From contig CADAQF010000033.1 of the NCBI GenBank assembly GCA_902790015.1, positions 1-44,950 on the forward strand: DNA of 44,950 nucleotides, written 5' to 3'. Under the pieces are notes generated by a model. That model searched no databases. It was not told where the DNA came from and worked only from the letters and a program-made list of their open reading frames with translations. Numbering within the stretch: position 1 is the first letter of the stretch; each line of letters starts with the position of its first letter. The stretch is from an uncultured Eubacteriales bacterium. GTDB lineage: Bacteria > Bacillota > Clostridia > Christensenellales > Aristaeellaceae. The position numbers and the translations under genes were made by a program. Shown in pieces: positions 25,409 to 33,567 of the stretch.

Positions 25409-25810
25409 ATGGCACCCAAATCCAAACTGAAGAAGACGTCCCGCAAGCGCCGTGAGCGCAAGCTGGTAGAGCGCGGCGTGGCCCACATCAAGTCTTCTTT
25501 CAATAATACGATCGTCACCATCACCGACCCCAACGGCAACGCCCTGTCCTGGGCTTCCGCGGGCGGCATGGGTTTCCGCGGCAACAAGAAGTCCACTCCT
25601 TTTGCCGCGCAGATGGCCGCTGAGACTGCCGCCAAGGCTTCTCTGGATTTCGGCCTCAAGTTCGTCGACGTTATGGTCAAGGGCCCCGGTTCCGGCCGCG
25701 AGGCCGCGATCCGCGCGCTGCAGACCGCCGGCCTGGAAGTCACCATGATCAAGGACGTGACTCCCATCCCGCACAATGGCTGCCGTCCGCCCAAGCGTCG
25801 CCGCGTGTAA
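25409..25810 (+). CDS. rpsK: 30S ribosomal protein S11
   Basis: A 133-residue S11 from the 30S platform, close to the E-site m[23 protein letters not shown] and [13 protein letters not shown] are diagnostic. ATG 25409 is six bases after GGAGGG; an in-frame upstream start (25376) lacks an SD. It is 76 nt after rpsM. Confidence 0.97.
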   Translation: MAPKSKLKKTSRKRRERKLVERGVAHIKSSFNNTIVTITDPNGNALSWASAGGMGFRGNKKSTPFAAQMAAETAAKASLDFGLKFVDVMVKGPGSGREAAIRALQTAGLEVTMIKDVTPIPHNGCRPPKRRRV

Positions 25811-25828
25811 TATAGGAGGAATGTAAAA

Positions 25829-26425
25829 ATGGCAAACAATAAACAGCCGATCGCCCGGAGGGCTCGCGCGCTGGACATTTCTCCGGCCGTCATGGGCTAT
25901 GCAAACAAGAAATCCCACCGCAATCCCGGCGGCACCCGCCGCAGGAAGGTTTCCGAATACGGCGGGCAGCTGAAGGAAAAGCAGAAGGTCCGCTTTATCT
26001 ACGGCGTGCTGGAAAAGCAGTTCCGTCATTACTTTGAGAAGGCCTCCAACATGAAGGGCGTCACCGGCGAAAACATGCTGCAGCTGCTGGAGCTGCGGCT
26101 GGACAACGTCGTGTACCGCCTGGGCCTGGCCAAGACCCGCCGCATGGCCCGTCAGGTCGTGGGCCACGGCCACATCCGCGTCAACGGCAAGAAGGTCGAT
26201 ATTCCTTCCTATCAGGTGAAGGTCGGCGATGTGATCACCCTTCGTCAGCGTTCCCAGGAAATGGAAATGTTCAAGAGCCTGCGTGAGGGCACCAGCGTGC
26301 TGCTGCCCAAGTGGCTGACCTTCGACGCTCAGAATCTCACCGGCACGGTGGCCGCGCTGCCTGCCCGTGACGATATCGATTACGAAGTTCAGGAGAACAT
26401 GATCGTCGAATTCTACAGCCGTTAA
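25829..26425 (+). CDS. rpsD: 30S ribosomal protein S4
   Basis: A 198-residue S4, primary assembly protein and regulator of alpha-type operons in several bacteria. The S4 RNA-binding domain runs from about 90 to 155 (LELRLDNVVYRLGLAKTRRMARQ). The N-terminus has no cysteines, so it is the zinc-free form. It lies between rpsK and rpoA, as in most Clostridia. Confidence 0.97.
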   Translation: MANNKQPIARRARALDISPAVMGYANKKSHRNPGGTRRRKVSEYGGQLKEKQKVRFIYGVLEKQFRHYFEKASNMKGVTGENMLQLLELRLDNVVYRLGLAKTRRMARQVVGHGHIRVNGKKVDIPSYQVKVGDVITLRQRSQEMEMFKSLREGTSVLLPKWLTFDAQNLTGTVAALPARDDIDYEVQENMIVEFYSR

Positions 26426-26489
26426 TCATGTCCCTGATCGATGAGCTGTTTGATTGAACCGACGGTACCTGACAGGAGGGTTGGACCCA

Positions 26490-27437
26490 GTGATCGCAGA
26501 ATTTGAAAAGGCGCACATCGAATGCACGGAGCTTTCCGACAACAACCAGTTCGGTCGCTTTGTGGTGGAACCGTTGGAGCGCGGCTTCGGCCATACGCTC
26601 GGCAATGCGCTCAGGCGGGTGCTCTTGAGCAGCCTGACCGGCGCGGCAGTGACCTCCGTCCAGATCGACGGCGTGCAGCACGAATTTTCCACAATCCCCG
26701 GTGTGAAGGAAGATGTCACCGAAATCATTCTCAACTTCAAGGAACTGGCGCTCAAGCTCTTCTCTGACAGTGCGAAAAAGATCGAGATCGACGTGACCGG
26801 CCCCTGCGAATTCAGCGCGGGCGACATCAAGGTGGACGACGAGGTGGAGATCGTGAACCCCGACCTGCACATCGCCACATTGGATGACGGCGCGCACCTG
26901 CATATGTTCATCACCCTGGATCATGGCCGCGGCTATGTCCAGGCGGACCGCAACAAGGACCCGCAGAGCCCCATCGGCGTCATCGCGATCGATTCCATTT
27001 ACACCCCGATCCGCAAGGTCAACTACTCGGTGGAGGATACCCGCGTAGGGCAGATCACCGACTACGATAAGCTGACGCTGGAGGTGACCACCGACGGGAC
27101 CATCAACCCCGAGGAGGCCATTTCCCAGGCCGCCCGTATACTGACTGAGCAGCTTTCGCTGTTCTGCGGGCTGACCGACCAGGCCGTCCCCGTGCCCGTC
27201 GCCGAGCCGGAGGAGACCAAGAGCGAGCGTCTGCTGGATATGACGATCGAGGAACTGGACCTGTCTGTCCGCGCATACAACTGTCTGAAGCGGGCCGGCA
27301 TCAATACCGTCAATGAGCTTGTACAGAAGAACCAGGAGGACATGATGAAGGTCCGCAACCTGGGCAAGAAGAGCCTTGAGGAAGTGGAGCAGAAGCTCCA
27401 GGCGCTGGGCCTGGGCCTGCGCGCCACGGAAGAATAA
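26490..27437 (+). CDS. rpoA: DNA-directed RNA polymerase subunit alpha
   Basis: A 315-residue alpha subunit. The N-terminal domain (about 1-230) dimerises and holds beta and beta', with [24 protein letters not shown] cores. The C-terminal domain (about 250-315), with [19 protein letters not shown], binds UP elements and activators. The start is GTG 26490, nine bases after AGGAGGG; earlier in-frame codons would overlap that SD. Confidence 0.97.
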   Translation: MIAEFEKAHIECTELSDNNQFGRFVVEPLERGFGHTLGNALRRVLLSSLTGAAVTSVQIDGVQHEFSTIPGVKEDVTEIILNFKELALKLFSDSAKKIEIDVTGPCEFSAGDIKVDDEVEIVNPDLHIATLDDGAHLHMFITLDHGRGYVQADRNKDPQSPIGVIAIDSIYTPIRKVNYSVEDTRVGQITDYDKLTLEVTTDGTINPEEAISQAARILTEQLSLFCGLTDQAVPVPVAEPEETKSERLLDMTIEELDLSVRAYNCLKRAGINTVNELVQKNQEDMMKVRNLGKKSLEEVEQKLQALGLGLRATEE

Positions 27438-27454
27438 ATAGGAGGAAACGACTT

Positions 27455-27967
27455 ATGGCATTGGAGCGCAAGCTGGGCCGCACCGCGAGCCAGCGCAAAG
27501 CCATGCTCCGCGGTCTGACCACGCAGCTGCTGTGGTACGGCCGCATCGAGACGACCGAGGCCCGCGCCAAGGAAGTCCGCAGCATCGCTGATAAAATGAT
27601 CACCCTTGCCGTTCGCGAGTATGACAAGACCGTGGACGTCGAAAAGGAATTCACCAACGACAAGAAGCAGATCGTGAAGGAGACCGTGACTAACGACCTG
27701 CCCAGCAAGCTGGCTGCCCGCCGCATCATGATGGGCTACCTGTATGAGGCCAAAATCCCCAAGGAAGAGGACGAAAGCAAGAAGCTCTACAGGGAGCGCA
27801 CCGGCATGAACAAGCACCCCGTGATCGAAAAGGTGTTCCGTGAATACGGCCCCAAGTACCGCGCCCGCAACGCGGAAAAGGGTGTCTCCGGCGGCTATAC
27901 CCGCATCATCAAGAAGGGCCCCCGCCGCGGCGACGCCGCCGAAGTGGTGATCCTGGAGCTTGTCTGA
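27455..27967 (+). CDS. rplQ: 50S ribosomal protein L17, long form
   Basis: A 170-residue L17, around 50 residues longer than the compact form of about 120. The core [17 protein letters not shown] and the C-terminal [18 protein letters not shown] are conserved; the extra part is charged and sits around residues 60-130 (VDVEKEF to KLYRERTG). Such expanded L17 is common in Clostridia. It ends the cluster and is followed by a strong terminator. Confidence 0.97.
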   Translation: MALERKLGRTASQRKAMLRGLTTQLLWYGRIETTEARAKEVRSIADKMITLAVREYDKTVDVEKEFTNDKKQIVKETVTNDLPSKLAARRIMMGYLYEAKIPKEEDESKKLYRERTGMNKHPVIEKVFREYGPKYRARNAEKGVSGGYTRIIKKGPRRGDAAEVVILELV

Positions 27968-27995
27968 GCTTTGGGGTTCCAAAGGGGAAACTATA

Positions 27996-28027
27996 AAAAA
28001 GGATCTGCTGAAAGGCAGGTCCTTTTT
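27996..28027 (+). terminator. Terminator of the ribosomal cluster
   Basis: AAAAAGGATCTGC (27996-28008) pairs with GCAGGTCCTTTTT (28015-28027), a 13-bp stem with one G-U pair, ending in five T residues. It closes the 16-kb S10-spc-alpha transcript. Confidence 0.9.
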
Positions 28028-28053
28028 CAGATAATAGCAGGGGATTAGCATCG

Positions 28054-28160
28054 GTGAAGAGGCTTGAAAAGACTGCAGTTAGTCTGCTGGCGCTGTGCGC
28101 CGCGGGGCTCCTGCTTGCGTCGGCAGCGTGTGCTTCGCTTTACTGCCTGTCCGCTTCTCC
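28054..28160 (+). other. Possible broken 5' end of a signal-peptide gene
   Basis: A GTG at 28054 opens a frame coding a basic start (MKRLEK) and a hydrophobic stretch ending in ASAACA, which looks like a signal peptide. After about 35 residues it loses protein-like character and runs antisense to the phage-derived genes (stop at 28374). It may be the remains of a secreted-protein gene cut at the island border. The SD is weak, so this is uncertain. Confidence 0.25.
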
Positions 28161-28226
28161 GATCACGTCATACAGGGCAAGGAAGCAGCGCAGCGCCTTT
28201 TTGCTGACCTTGGTTTCTTCGTTCAT
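28140..28226 (-). CDS. Putative 28-residue small protein
   Basis: A tiny ORF on the minus strand, starting MNEETKVSKKALRCFLALYD and ending IGEADRQ. It is supported mainly by a very good SD, AAAAGGAG, eight bases before the ATG. It lies after the terminator of the possible immunity gene. It is probably the last piece of the phage-derived island; function unknown. Confidence 0.4.
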   Translation of the reverse strand: MNEETKVSKKALRCFLALYDVIGEADRQ

Positions 28227-28246
28227 CGGACTCGCTCCTTTTCAAT

Positions 28247-28279
28247 CAAAAACCGCCTCGCATTACTGCAGGGCGGTTT
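28247..28279 (-). terminator. Terminator of the possible immunity gene
   Basis: On the minus strand AAACCGCC (28279-28272) pairs with GGCGGTTT (28257-28250), and the T run continues to 28248. The stop codon of the 80-residue gene lies inside the stem. Confidence 0.85.
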
Positions 28280-28520
28280 ATTCAATGAGTGTTATCTGTT
28301 TTCCTTTAAGGAGAAACTCTCCCTTTACAGCGAACTTACGCGGTGGGATTGTCTTTGTATCAATGTATTTGTAATGGACAGGAAGCAAAGGAAGAACGGT
28401 TTCGGAGTCTATGGATGCTTTTTTGAAATTCAATTCCGGCAAATCAGTTAATTCAAAAACGGTATGTCCAGCAACGATCTCGCTACTTTTTACCACAGCT
28501 TCTAATGTGATCGCAGCCAT
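28278..28520 (-). CDS. Small beta-rich protein, candidate immunity/partner of the MuF toxin
   Basis: An 80-residue protein of no recognised family, with many alternating hydrophobic residues, Lys-rich, and no signal peptide. It starts 19 nt inside the end of the MuF-type gene, which is the tight coupling expected for a toxin and its antidote. Its low GC matches the toxin-like part of the upstream gene rather than the chromosome around it. A role as immunity protein is inferred from position, size and base composition only. Confidence 0.55.
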   Translation of the reverse strand: MAAITLEAVVKSSEIVAGHTVFELTDLPELNFKKASIDSETVLPLLPVHYKYIDTKTIPPRKFAVKGEFLLKGKQITLIE

Positions 28521-29458
28521 TCTTCCAACCTCCTTTCATAATCTTGCAGCTCTCGGCGAGTCAATTCGGTTTCTTCACTTGGTATCTTATACCTTTCGGC
28601 GATAGATATCAAGTGTAATTTGGCATCAATTTCCATCCGTAGGATTTGTTCTGTTCCAGTATACTGAGCGTAGCCAGACCCGCGTTCTTGATGATAGTGA
28701 AAGAACTCTTCAATCACGTCTGATATAGTGGCGTCCTTCCTGAAGAACAGCATGCCTCCGATATGAGAGACAAATGCGCCTTGACTTCTCAGATGATTCT
28801 CGGCAAATTCTGTTCCACGCTCTACAATTCCTCCAGACTGTAATACAGGTCCGATCAACTTGTTATATAGAGTTTCTGGTATCACCTTTCTGCCATCTGA
28901 GCTGATTCGTTGGTGAGTGGGCTGCTTGTGCAGCAACTCATTTCCGGAGATAGGCTTTTCGCGATCCCGATGCCTATACAGATAATTCGTACTTGGTTGT
29001 CCCTGGATCATTTCGTCCAGAGCGTCTTCCCACTCATGCACCTTGTTCATGGCCTGGCGTTTCTGCAAAGGTGTCTGCGCCACAAGCGCCCGGTCCTTGT
29101 ACTTGCGGATCTGCCGCTCCATGTACCTCTGCCTGCTCCTGGCCGTATAGGCGGCGTCCGGTTCCCTGACCTCCCGGGGCCCGCTCCTGAACCCGCCCGC
29201 CGGCGCGCGGCTGATGCCCTCGTAATAGGTCGTGATCCCGTGCAGGCAGCGCGGGTGAAAGCACCCGGCGCTCTCTGCCTCGTCCAGGGAAGGGTAGTCC
29301 CGGTTCTCCCCGCTGACGGACACGATCACGCCCTCCCACGCCGCGCAGATCGGGCAGCTTCCCGCGTGCCCGTCGATCACCGCCAGCTCGTAGCCGTAAG
29401 ACTCCATCGTGTCCACGTAGCCCGCGATGGTCGCCCGCTCGATGGCCGTAAGCACCAT
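28502..29458 (-). CDS. Truncated MuF/minor capsid-type phage protein with toxin-like C-terminus
   Basis: A 318-residue protein. Residues 20-80 resemble the end of the MuF/phage minor capsid domain, with Cys35/Cys38 (CPIC) and CFHPRCLH (66-73) as a likely metal site. The usual long N-terminal head-assembly part is missing; no SD precedes the ATG and a terminator sits just upstream. Residues 140-185 form a charged linker. The C-terminal part (about 186-318) carries VIEEFFHYHQ (248-257) and Glu276 in RMEIDAK, which recalls a zincin-like E-E-x-x-H arrangement in toxins fused to such phage proteins. The C-terminal coding DNA is clearly less GC-rich than the MuF part. It is probably a decayed prophage remnant keeping a toxin cassette; enzymatic activity is unproven. 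Confidence 0.7.
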   Translation of the reverse strand: MVLTAIERATIAGYVDTMESYGYELAVIDGHAGSCPICAAWEGVIVSVSGENRDYPSLDEAESAGCFHPRCLHGITTYYEGISRAPAGGFRSGPREVREPDAAYTARSRQRYMERQIRKYKDRALVAQTPLQKRQAMNKVHEWEDALDEMIQGQPSTNYLYRHRDREKPISGNELLHKQPTHQRISSDGRKVIPETLYNKLIGPVLQSGGIVERGTEFAENHLRSQGAFVSHIGGMLFFRKDATISDVIEEFFHYHQERGSGYAQYTGTEQILRMEIDAKLHLISIAERYKIPSEETELTRRELQDYERRLEEWLRSH

Positions 29459-29486
29459 ATGTCTCGTTCGGGAGACGGGAAGGATG

Positions 29487-29507
29487 AAAAAGCCGGTATT
29501 GACCGGC
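29487..29507 (-). terminator. Minus-strand terminator just upstream of the MuF remnant
   Basis: Read on the minus strand GCCGGT (29507-29502), loop CAAT, ACCGGC (29497-29492), then five T residues. It is 29 bp before the ATG of the MuF remnant, which suggests the remnant has no promoter of its own. The same bases contain the -35 of the opposite promoter. Confidence 0.75.
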
Positions 29508-29527
29508 GGAAGGGAAACTGGTACAAT
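29499..29527 (+). promoter_or_regulatory. Promoter of the DUF5058-M20 operon
   Basis: TTGACC (29499-29504) and TACAAT (29522-29527) with 17-bp spacing and TGG before the -10 (extended form). Transcription near 29534 leaves a leader of about 70 nt before the TTG start at 29606. The -35 lies within the loop and arm of the opposite-strand terminator. Confidence 0.75.
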
Positions 29528-29605
29528 CAGGATGACAAGCGGCAGGCAGAATCAGCGGAATGATGTGACGCTGCCTTGCCGCGCGGTTTTTGGAGGTGAC
29601 CTCTT

Positions 29606-30361
29606 TTGACGATCATGCAGCAGCTTTCCTCCCCGACGATGTATCTGATTTGCGGGGGGATCATAGCGTTTGTGGCAGTGGTATGCGTGGTGTTCGCAGT
29701 ACGGGCCTGGCGGGCCGGGAAGGCCATCGGGATGGATACGCGGGTGCTCAAAAGGGTGGTGACTTCGTCGGCCTCGTTTTCGGTGCTGCCGGCGGTGGCC
29801 ATATTGCTGGGGGTCATCGCACTGTCCGGGTCGCTGGGGATACCCTGGCCGTGGCTGCGCTTAAGCGTGATAGGCGCGCTGCACTACGAGACCCAGGTGG
29901 CGCAGAGCGCCGCCGAGCAGATGGGCATCAGCCTGTCCGGCAGCAGCATGACGGCGGAGGCTTTTTCGACCATCGCGCTACTTATGTCGGTGTGCATCAT
30001 GTGGGGGATGGTGCTCAACCTGTTCCTCAACAAAAAATACACGGCCCGGCTGGCCAGGCCGCTGGATAAGGTGGGGGAAAGGTCGTTCGGCGATCAGGCC
30101 ATGACGGCCATGTTCATAGGGCTGGTCAGCGTGTACCTGGGGTCCTACCTGGGGCAGTGGATATCCGGGGCGGGACGGTTTTCCTTCGCCGGAAGCCTTT
30201 TGACGCTTTTGACCGCGCTGTGCGCGGCGCTGGCCATGATGGGGCTGACCTGGATAGGCGAAAAGCGCCGGATCGGCTGGCTGGAGCCGTTTTCTCTGGC
30301 GCTGGCCATGCTGATCGGCATGGCCGGGGCAGTGCTGTTTCATACGATGGGCGTGAAGTGA
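29606..30361 (+). CDS. DUF5058-family membrane protein
   Basis: A 251-residue protein with about six or seven membrane helices. The conserved segment WLRLSVIGALHYETQVAQSAAEQMGI (around 90-115) fits the DUF5058 family known from Clostridia. The TTG start at 29606 is nine bases after GGAGG; ATG 29615 would be too far. It likely forms a complex with the next membrane protein, and the coupled M20 peptidase suggests a role in uptake of a peptide-like or N-acylated compound. Transport activity has not been shown for the family as far as can be stated here. Confidence 0.75.
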   Translation: MTIMQQLSSPTMYLICGGIIAFVAVVCVVFAVRAWRAGKAIGMDTRVLKRVVTSSASFSVLPAVAILLGVIALSGSLGIPWPWLRLSVIGALHYETQVAQSAAEQMGISLSGSSMTAEAFSTIALLMSVCIMWGMVLNLFLNKKYTARLARPLDKVGERSFGDQAMTAMFIGLVSVYLGSYLGQWISGAGRFSFAGSLLTLLTALCAALAMMGLTWIGEKRRIGWLEPFSLALAMLIGMAGAVLFHTMGVK

Positions 30362-30376
30362 CGAGGGGGCGGTAAG

Positions 30377-31051
30377 ATGGAACGCAATGAGATCATAGCG
30401 CGCTATGAGCGCGGGACGCACTTGATCGGGCGGGCGGTCACGCTGGTCACGCTGGCGCTTTTGGTCGGTGCGCCGTTCATGATCGGCGCTTATCTGGGCG
30501 CGATGCCGGATATCGGCGCCGCCGCCAGGAGCTTCCTGGCGGTAGGGCTGGTGTGGCTGGTGTCCTCGGTGGTGGAATTTCTGGTCTATACGCCTATGCT
30601 GGGCTCCGGGGGAAGCTACCTGGCGTTCATCACCGGCAACCTGATTAACATGAAGATCCCCTGCGCGATCAACGCAAGGGACCTGGCGGGCGTGAAGGCC
30701 GGCACCAAGGAAAACGAGATCGTGTCGACCCTGTCGATCGCCGTGTCCTCCCTGGTGACCATCGTGGTACTGGCGGCGGGAGTGCTGCTTTTGCAGCCGC
30801 TGCAGCCGATCCTCCAGAGCCCCTCGCTGCAGCCGGCGTTTGACCAGGTGGTGCCGGCCCTGTTCGGGGCGATGGCCTATAAATATTACCGCCGCAACCT
30901 GCGGCTGGCCGTGTGGCCGCTGGCGATGATGAGCCTGGTGTTTATCCTGCTGCCCGCCCTGCAGAGCCAGACGAGCATACTGATCCTCCCCGGCGGGGCG
31001 CTGGCGATACTGCTTGCGTGGCTTCGCTACAGAAAGGAAAAAACCGCATGA
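30377..31051 (+). CDS. Polytopic membrane protein, partner of the DUF5058 protein
   Basis: A 224-residue protein with five or six hydrophobic helices. Notable is the Gly-rich segment YTPMLGSGGSYLAFITGNLINMKIPCA (about 72-98), a discontinuous-helix-like motif that resembles substrate or ion sites in secondary transporters, followed by a short charged loop DLAGVKAGTKENE. It begins 16 nt after the DUF5058 gene and overlaps the M20 start (ATGA). No named family recognised; a two-subunit transporter is a reasonable guess. Confidence 0.7.
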   Translation: MERNEIIARYERGTHLIGRAVTLVTLALLVGAPFMIGAYLGAMPDIGAAARSFLAVGLVWLVSSVVEFLVYTPMLGSGGSYLAFITGNLINMKIPCAINARDLAGVKAGTKENEIVSTLSIAVSSLVTIVVLAAGVLLLQPLQPILQSPSLQPAFDQVVPALFGAMAYKYYRRNLRLAVWPLAMMSLVFILLPALQSQTSILILPGGALAILLAWLRYRKEKTA

Positions 31052-32493
31052 GCGTGTGGAGCATCGTATTGATCATACTGGCGGCGGCGCTTTTAGGCCT
31101 GCTGGGCGCGGCTGTGTACAGGGCGCTGAGGATACCGAAAAAAAGGGCCGTCTATCAGGCGCCGGACGCGGATGAGCGGGCGGAGAGATACGCCCGGAAG
31201 CTCAGCCGGATGGTGGCAGTCAACACGGTCAGCGTGCCGGAAACGGACCAGCAGGAGGAGTTCCTGCCCTTCCGGCAGCTGCTTGAGGAGCTTTTCCCGC
31301 TGGTGCATGAGAAGCTTGAAAAAACCGAGATCGACGGGAACCTCCTGTTTTACTGGAAGGGTAAAAGCGCAGACCGGCCCCTGGTGCTGATGAGCCACCA
31401 GGACGTGGTGCCCGCGGAGGGGGAATGGAAGCATCCGCCCTTTTCCGGAGACATCGCGGACGGCAAGGTGTGGGGTCGCGGCGCGTCGGACACCAAATGC
31501 AGCGTGATGGGCTTTTTCCAGGCGGCGGAGGAGCTGCTCAAGGTGGGCTTTGTTCCCGAAAACGACGTGTACCTTTCCTCCTCCTGCACGGAGGAGTGGG
31601 CGGGGGACGGCTGCCCCAAGCTGGTGGACGAGCTGCAGAGGCGCAATGTCCATCCCTTCCTGGTGTGCGACGAGGGCGGCGGCATCATCACCGACCCGGT
31701 GGGCGGCATCAGGGGCAACTTCGCCATGGTCGGCGTGTTTGAAAAGGGGAAGGCGGATATCCGCCTGACCGCACGCTCGGGCGGCGGCCACGCCAGCGCC
31801 CCGGGCAGGCACACGCCGGTGGCCCGCCTGGCGGATTTCGTGAACGAGTTTGAGCATCATCACCCGTTCAGGCGGAAGATGCTGCCCGAAGTGCAGGCGC
31901 TGTTTGAGCAGCTGGCCCCGTACGCGCCGTTTTACATGAAGCTGCTGTTTGCCAACGTGTGGCTGTTCCGGCCCCTGCTCAAGAAGGCCCTGCCCATGAT
32001 CAGCGCGCAGGCGGGCGCCATGCTGCAGACCACGATCGCCTTCACCATGCTGGAGGGCTCGAACGCCTTTAACGTGCTGCCGCAGCAGGCGACGCTGGGC
32101 GCCAACATGCGCTTCATCCCTCACCAGGGGATGGAGGAAAGCCTCAAAATCGTCCGGAAAAAGGCGCGCAGGCATGGACTTGAGATGGAGGTTTTCCGCG
32201 CGGTGGACGCTTCCCGCAGCGTGGATATCAACGGACCCGGCTTCCAAATGGTCAAAACGGTGATCGGGGAAACCTTCCCCGGGCTTGAAACCTGCCCGTA
32301 TGTGATGACCGGCGCCACCGACGCCCGCAACTACGAGCGCATCGCCGATCATGTGGTGCGCTTCGCCCCTGTGATCTATGGCCCGGAGCAGATGAAGGGC
32401 ATGCACGGCCTCAATGAGAATATCGAATACAACTGCCTGCCCGGCGCGGTGGATTTTTATAAAAACCTGATCGCGGAAAACAGGGCCGGCTGA
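31048..32493 (+). CDS. Membrane-anchored M20-family peptidase
   Basis: A 481-residue metallopeptidase or amidohydrolase. One N-terminal helix (about 4-22) anchors it; the catalytic domain has His117 and Asp119 in SHQDVVP, bridging Asp148 in GASDTKC, and catalytic Glu182 with Glu183 in TEEW. The dimerisation (lid) domain lies at about 230-360. The M20 family splits dipeptides, N-acyl amino acids or similar amides using two zinc ions. The anchor could put the enzyme on either face. ATG 31048 overlaps the previous stop, so the three genes are one translationally coupled unit. Confidence 0.9.
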   Translation: MSVWSIVLIILAAALLGLLGAAVYRALRIPKKRAVYQAPDADERAERYARKLSRMVAVNTVSVPETDQQEEFLPFRQLLEELFPLVHEKLEKTEIDGNLLFYWKGKSADRPLVLMSHQDVVPAEGEWKHPPFSGDIADGKVWGRGASDTKCSVMGFFQAAEELLKVGFVPENDVYLSSSCTEEWAGDGCPKLVDELQRRNVHPFLVCDEGGGIITDPVGGIRGNFAMVGVFEKGKADIRLTARSGGGHASAPGRHTPVARLADFVNEFEHHHPFRRKMLPEVQALFEQLAPYAPFYMKLLFANVWLFRPLLKKALPMISAQAGAMLQTTIAFTMLEGSNAFNVLPQQATLGANMRFIPHQGMEESLKIVRKKARRHGLEMEVFRAVDASRSVDINGPGFQMVKTVIGETFPGLETCPYVMTGATDARNYERIADHVVRFAPVIYGPEQMKGMHGLNENIEYNCLPGAVDFYKNLIAENRAG

Positions 32494-32596
32494 CCGGGAG
32501 GGATGCGTCATTTCGGGTACGCTTTAGGCCGTCTTTCCTGAGTTTAAGCAAAATCCATCCCGCATCTGTACATCTTTTTGACGAAGTTCAGAATAC

Positions 32597-32640
32597 AAAA
32601 ACGGGGCAGCTGCGCTTTTTCGGTGCAGCTGCCCCGTTTA
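32597..32640. terminator. Bidirectional terminator between the M20 and DUF362 genes
   Basis: ACGGGGCAGCTGC (32601-32613) pairs with GCAGCTGCCCCGT (32625-32637). Flanking A and T residues extend it; on the minus strand it ends in TTTTTG, a good terminator for DUF362, and on the plus strand in a shorter T run after the M20 gene. Confidence 0.85.
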
Positions 32641-32658
32641 TCAGGCCGATGACGGCCG

Positions 32659-33540
32659 TCAGATCTCCTCGATCTCGTATTCCCGGCTGCCCAGGCCGTG
32701 CTTTTCGGCGGTTTCCACGGTGTGGATGCCGTGGCGGGAGTTCATGCGCTCGATGAGGGCCTTTTTGCCGCAGTCATGCGCGTTGATGACGGCGTCGTAG
32801 CAGGCCTGATCCAGCGCGACCGGGTCGGTGGAGGCGAAAATGCCGAGGTCGCCCATCTCGGGCTCGGCGGGGTTGGAATCACAGTCGCAGTCCACGGACA
32901 GGCGGTTGGCTACGCTGATATAGAGCATGTTCCGGGTACCCATGTAGCCGATCACGGCCTTGCAGGCATCGGCCATGGATTCCAGGAAATCGTCCTGCGG
33001 AGCAGGCGGGTTCCAGCAGGCGACGGGATCGGTGGTCTTGCCGGCGCTGTGGATATAGGCCTTGCCGTGGGTGGAGCCGATGCCGATGGAAATATTCTTG
33101 AGCGCTCCGCCGAAGCCGCCCATGACGTGCCCCTTGAAGTGGGACAGGATCAGGATGGAATCGTAGTTGTTCAGGTGCTCGCCGACGATGTCCTTGTCCA
33201 GATGGCAGCCGTTGACCACCGGGATGTCAAACTCACCGAATTCGTCCATGATATCCACCGGAGCGATCTTCGTGAAGCCGTGGTTTTCGATGGTGGCCCA
33301 GTGGTCCTTGGCGTCCTGCCGGGAGCCGCCGTAGGCCGTGCAGCATTCGACGATGGTGCCGTTAAGCATACTCACCAGCGGGCCGATCAGTTCCGGCTTG
33401 AGGTAGTTGTGCCCGCCCATTTCGCCGGTGGAGATTTTGACGCCCACCTTGCCGCGCAGGGGTTTATTCAGCTTCTCATACATACGGATCAGGCTTTCAG
33501 GGGTGATTTCCCTGGTGAAAAATACTTTGCTCGCAGCCAT
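32659..33540 (-). CDS. DUF362-domain protein
   Basis: A 293-residue protein typical of the DUF362 family, with SHFKGHVMGGFGGALKNI (about 132-149) and the C-terminal STDPVALDQACYD block. Many DUF362 proteins also have ferredoxin-like 4Fe-4S domains; this one has only scattered cysteines (CDCD near 217), so it is the domain alone. Function is not established; redox or metal-related roles have been proposed for the family. The SD is GAGGAGG; its own promoter overlaps the 3' end of the VanZ gene. Confidence 0.88.
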   Translation of the reverse strand: MAASKVFFTREITPESLIRMYEKLNKPLRGKVGVKISTGEMGGHNYLKPELIGPLVSMLNGTIVECCTAYGGSRQDAKDHWATIENHGFTKIAPVDIMDEFGEFDIPVVNGCHLDKDIVGEHLNNYDSILILSHFKGHVMGGFGGALKNISIGIGSTHGKAYIHSAGKTTDPVACWNPPAPQDDFLESMADACKAVIGYMGTRNMLYISVANRLSVDCDCDSNPAEPEMGDLGIFASTDPVALDQACYDAVINAHDCGKKALIERMNSRHGIHTVETAEKHGLGSREYEIEEI

Positions 33541-33567
33541 GACGACACCTCCTCGTTCGTTCGAATT

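Noticed and set aside
28028..29520. Phage attachment repeats around the MuF island
   Set aside because: No convincing direct repeat was found by eye at the two edges, and no integrase or tRNA gene is nearby.
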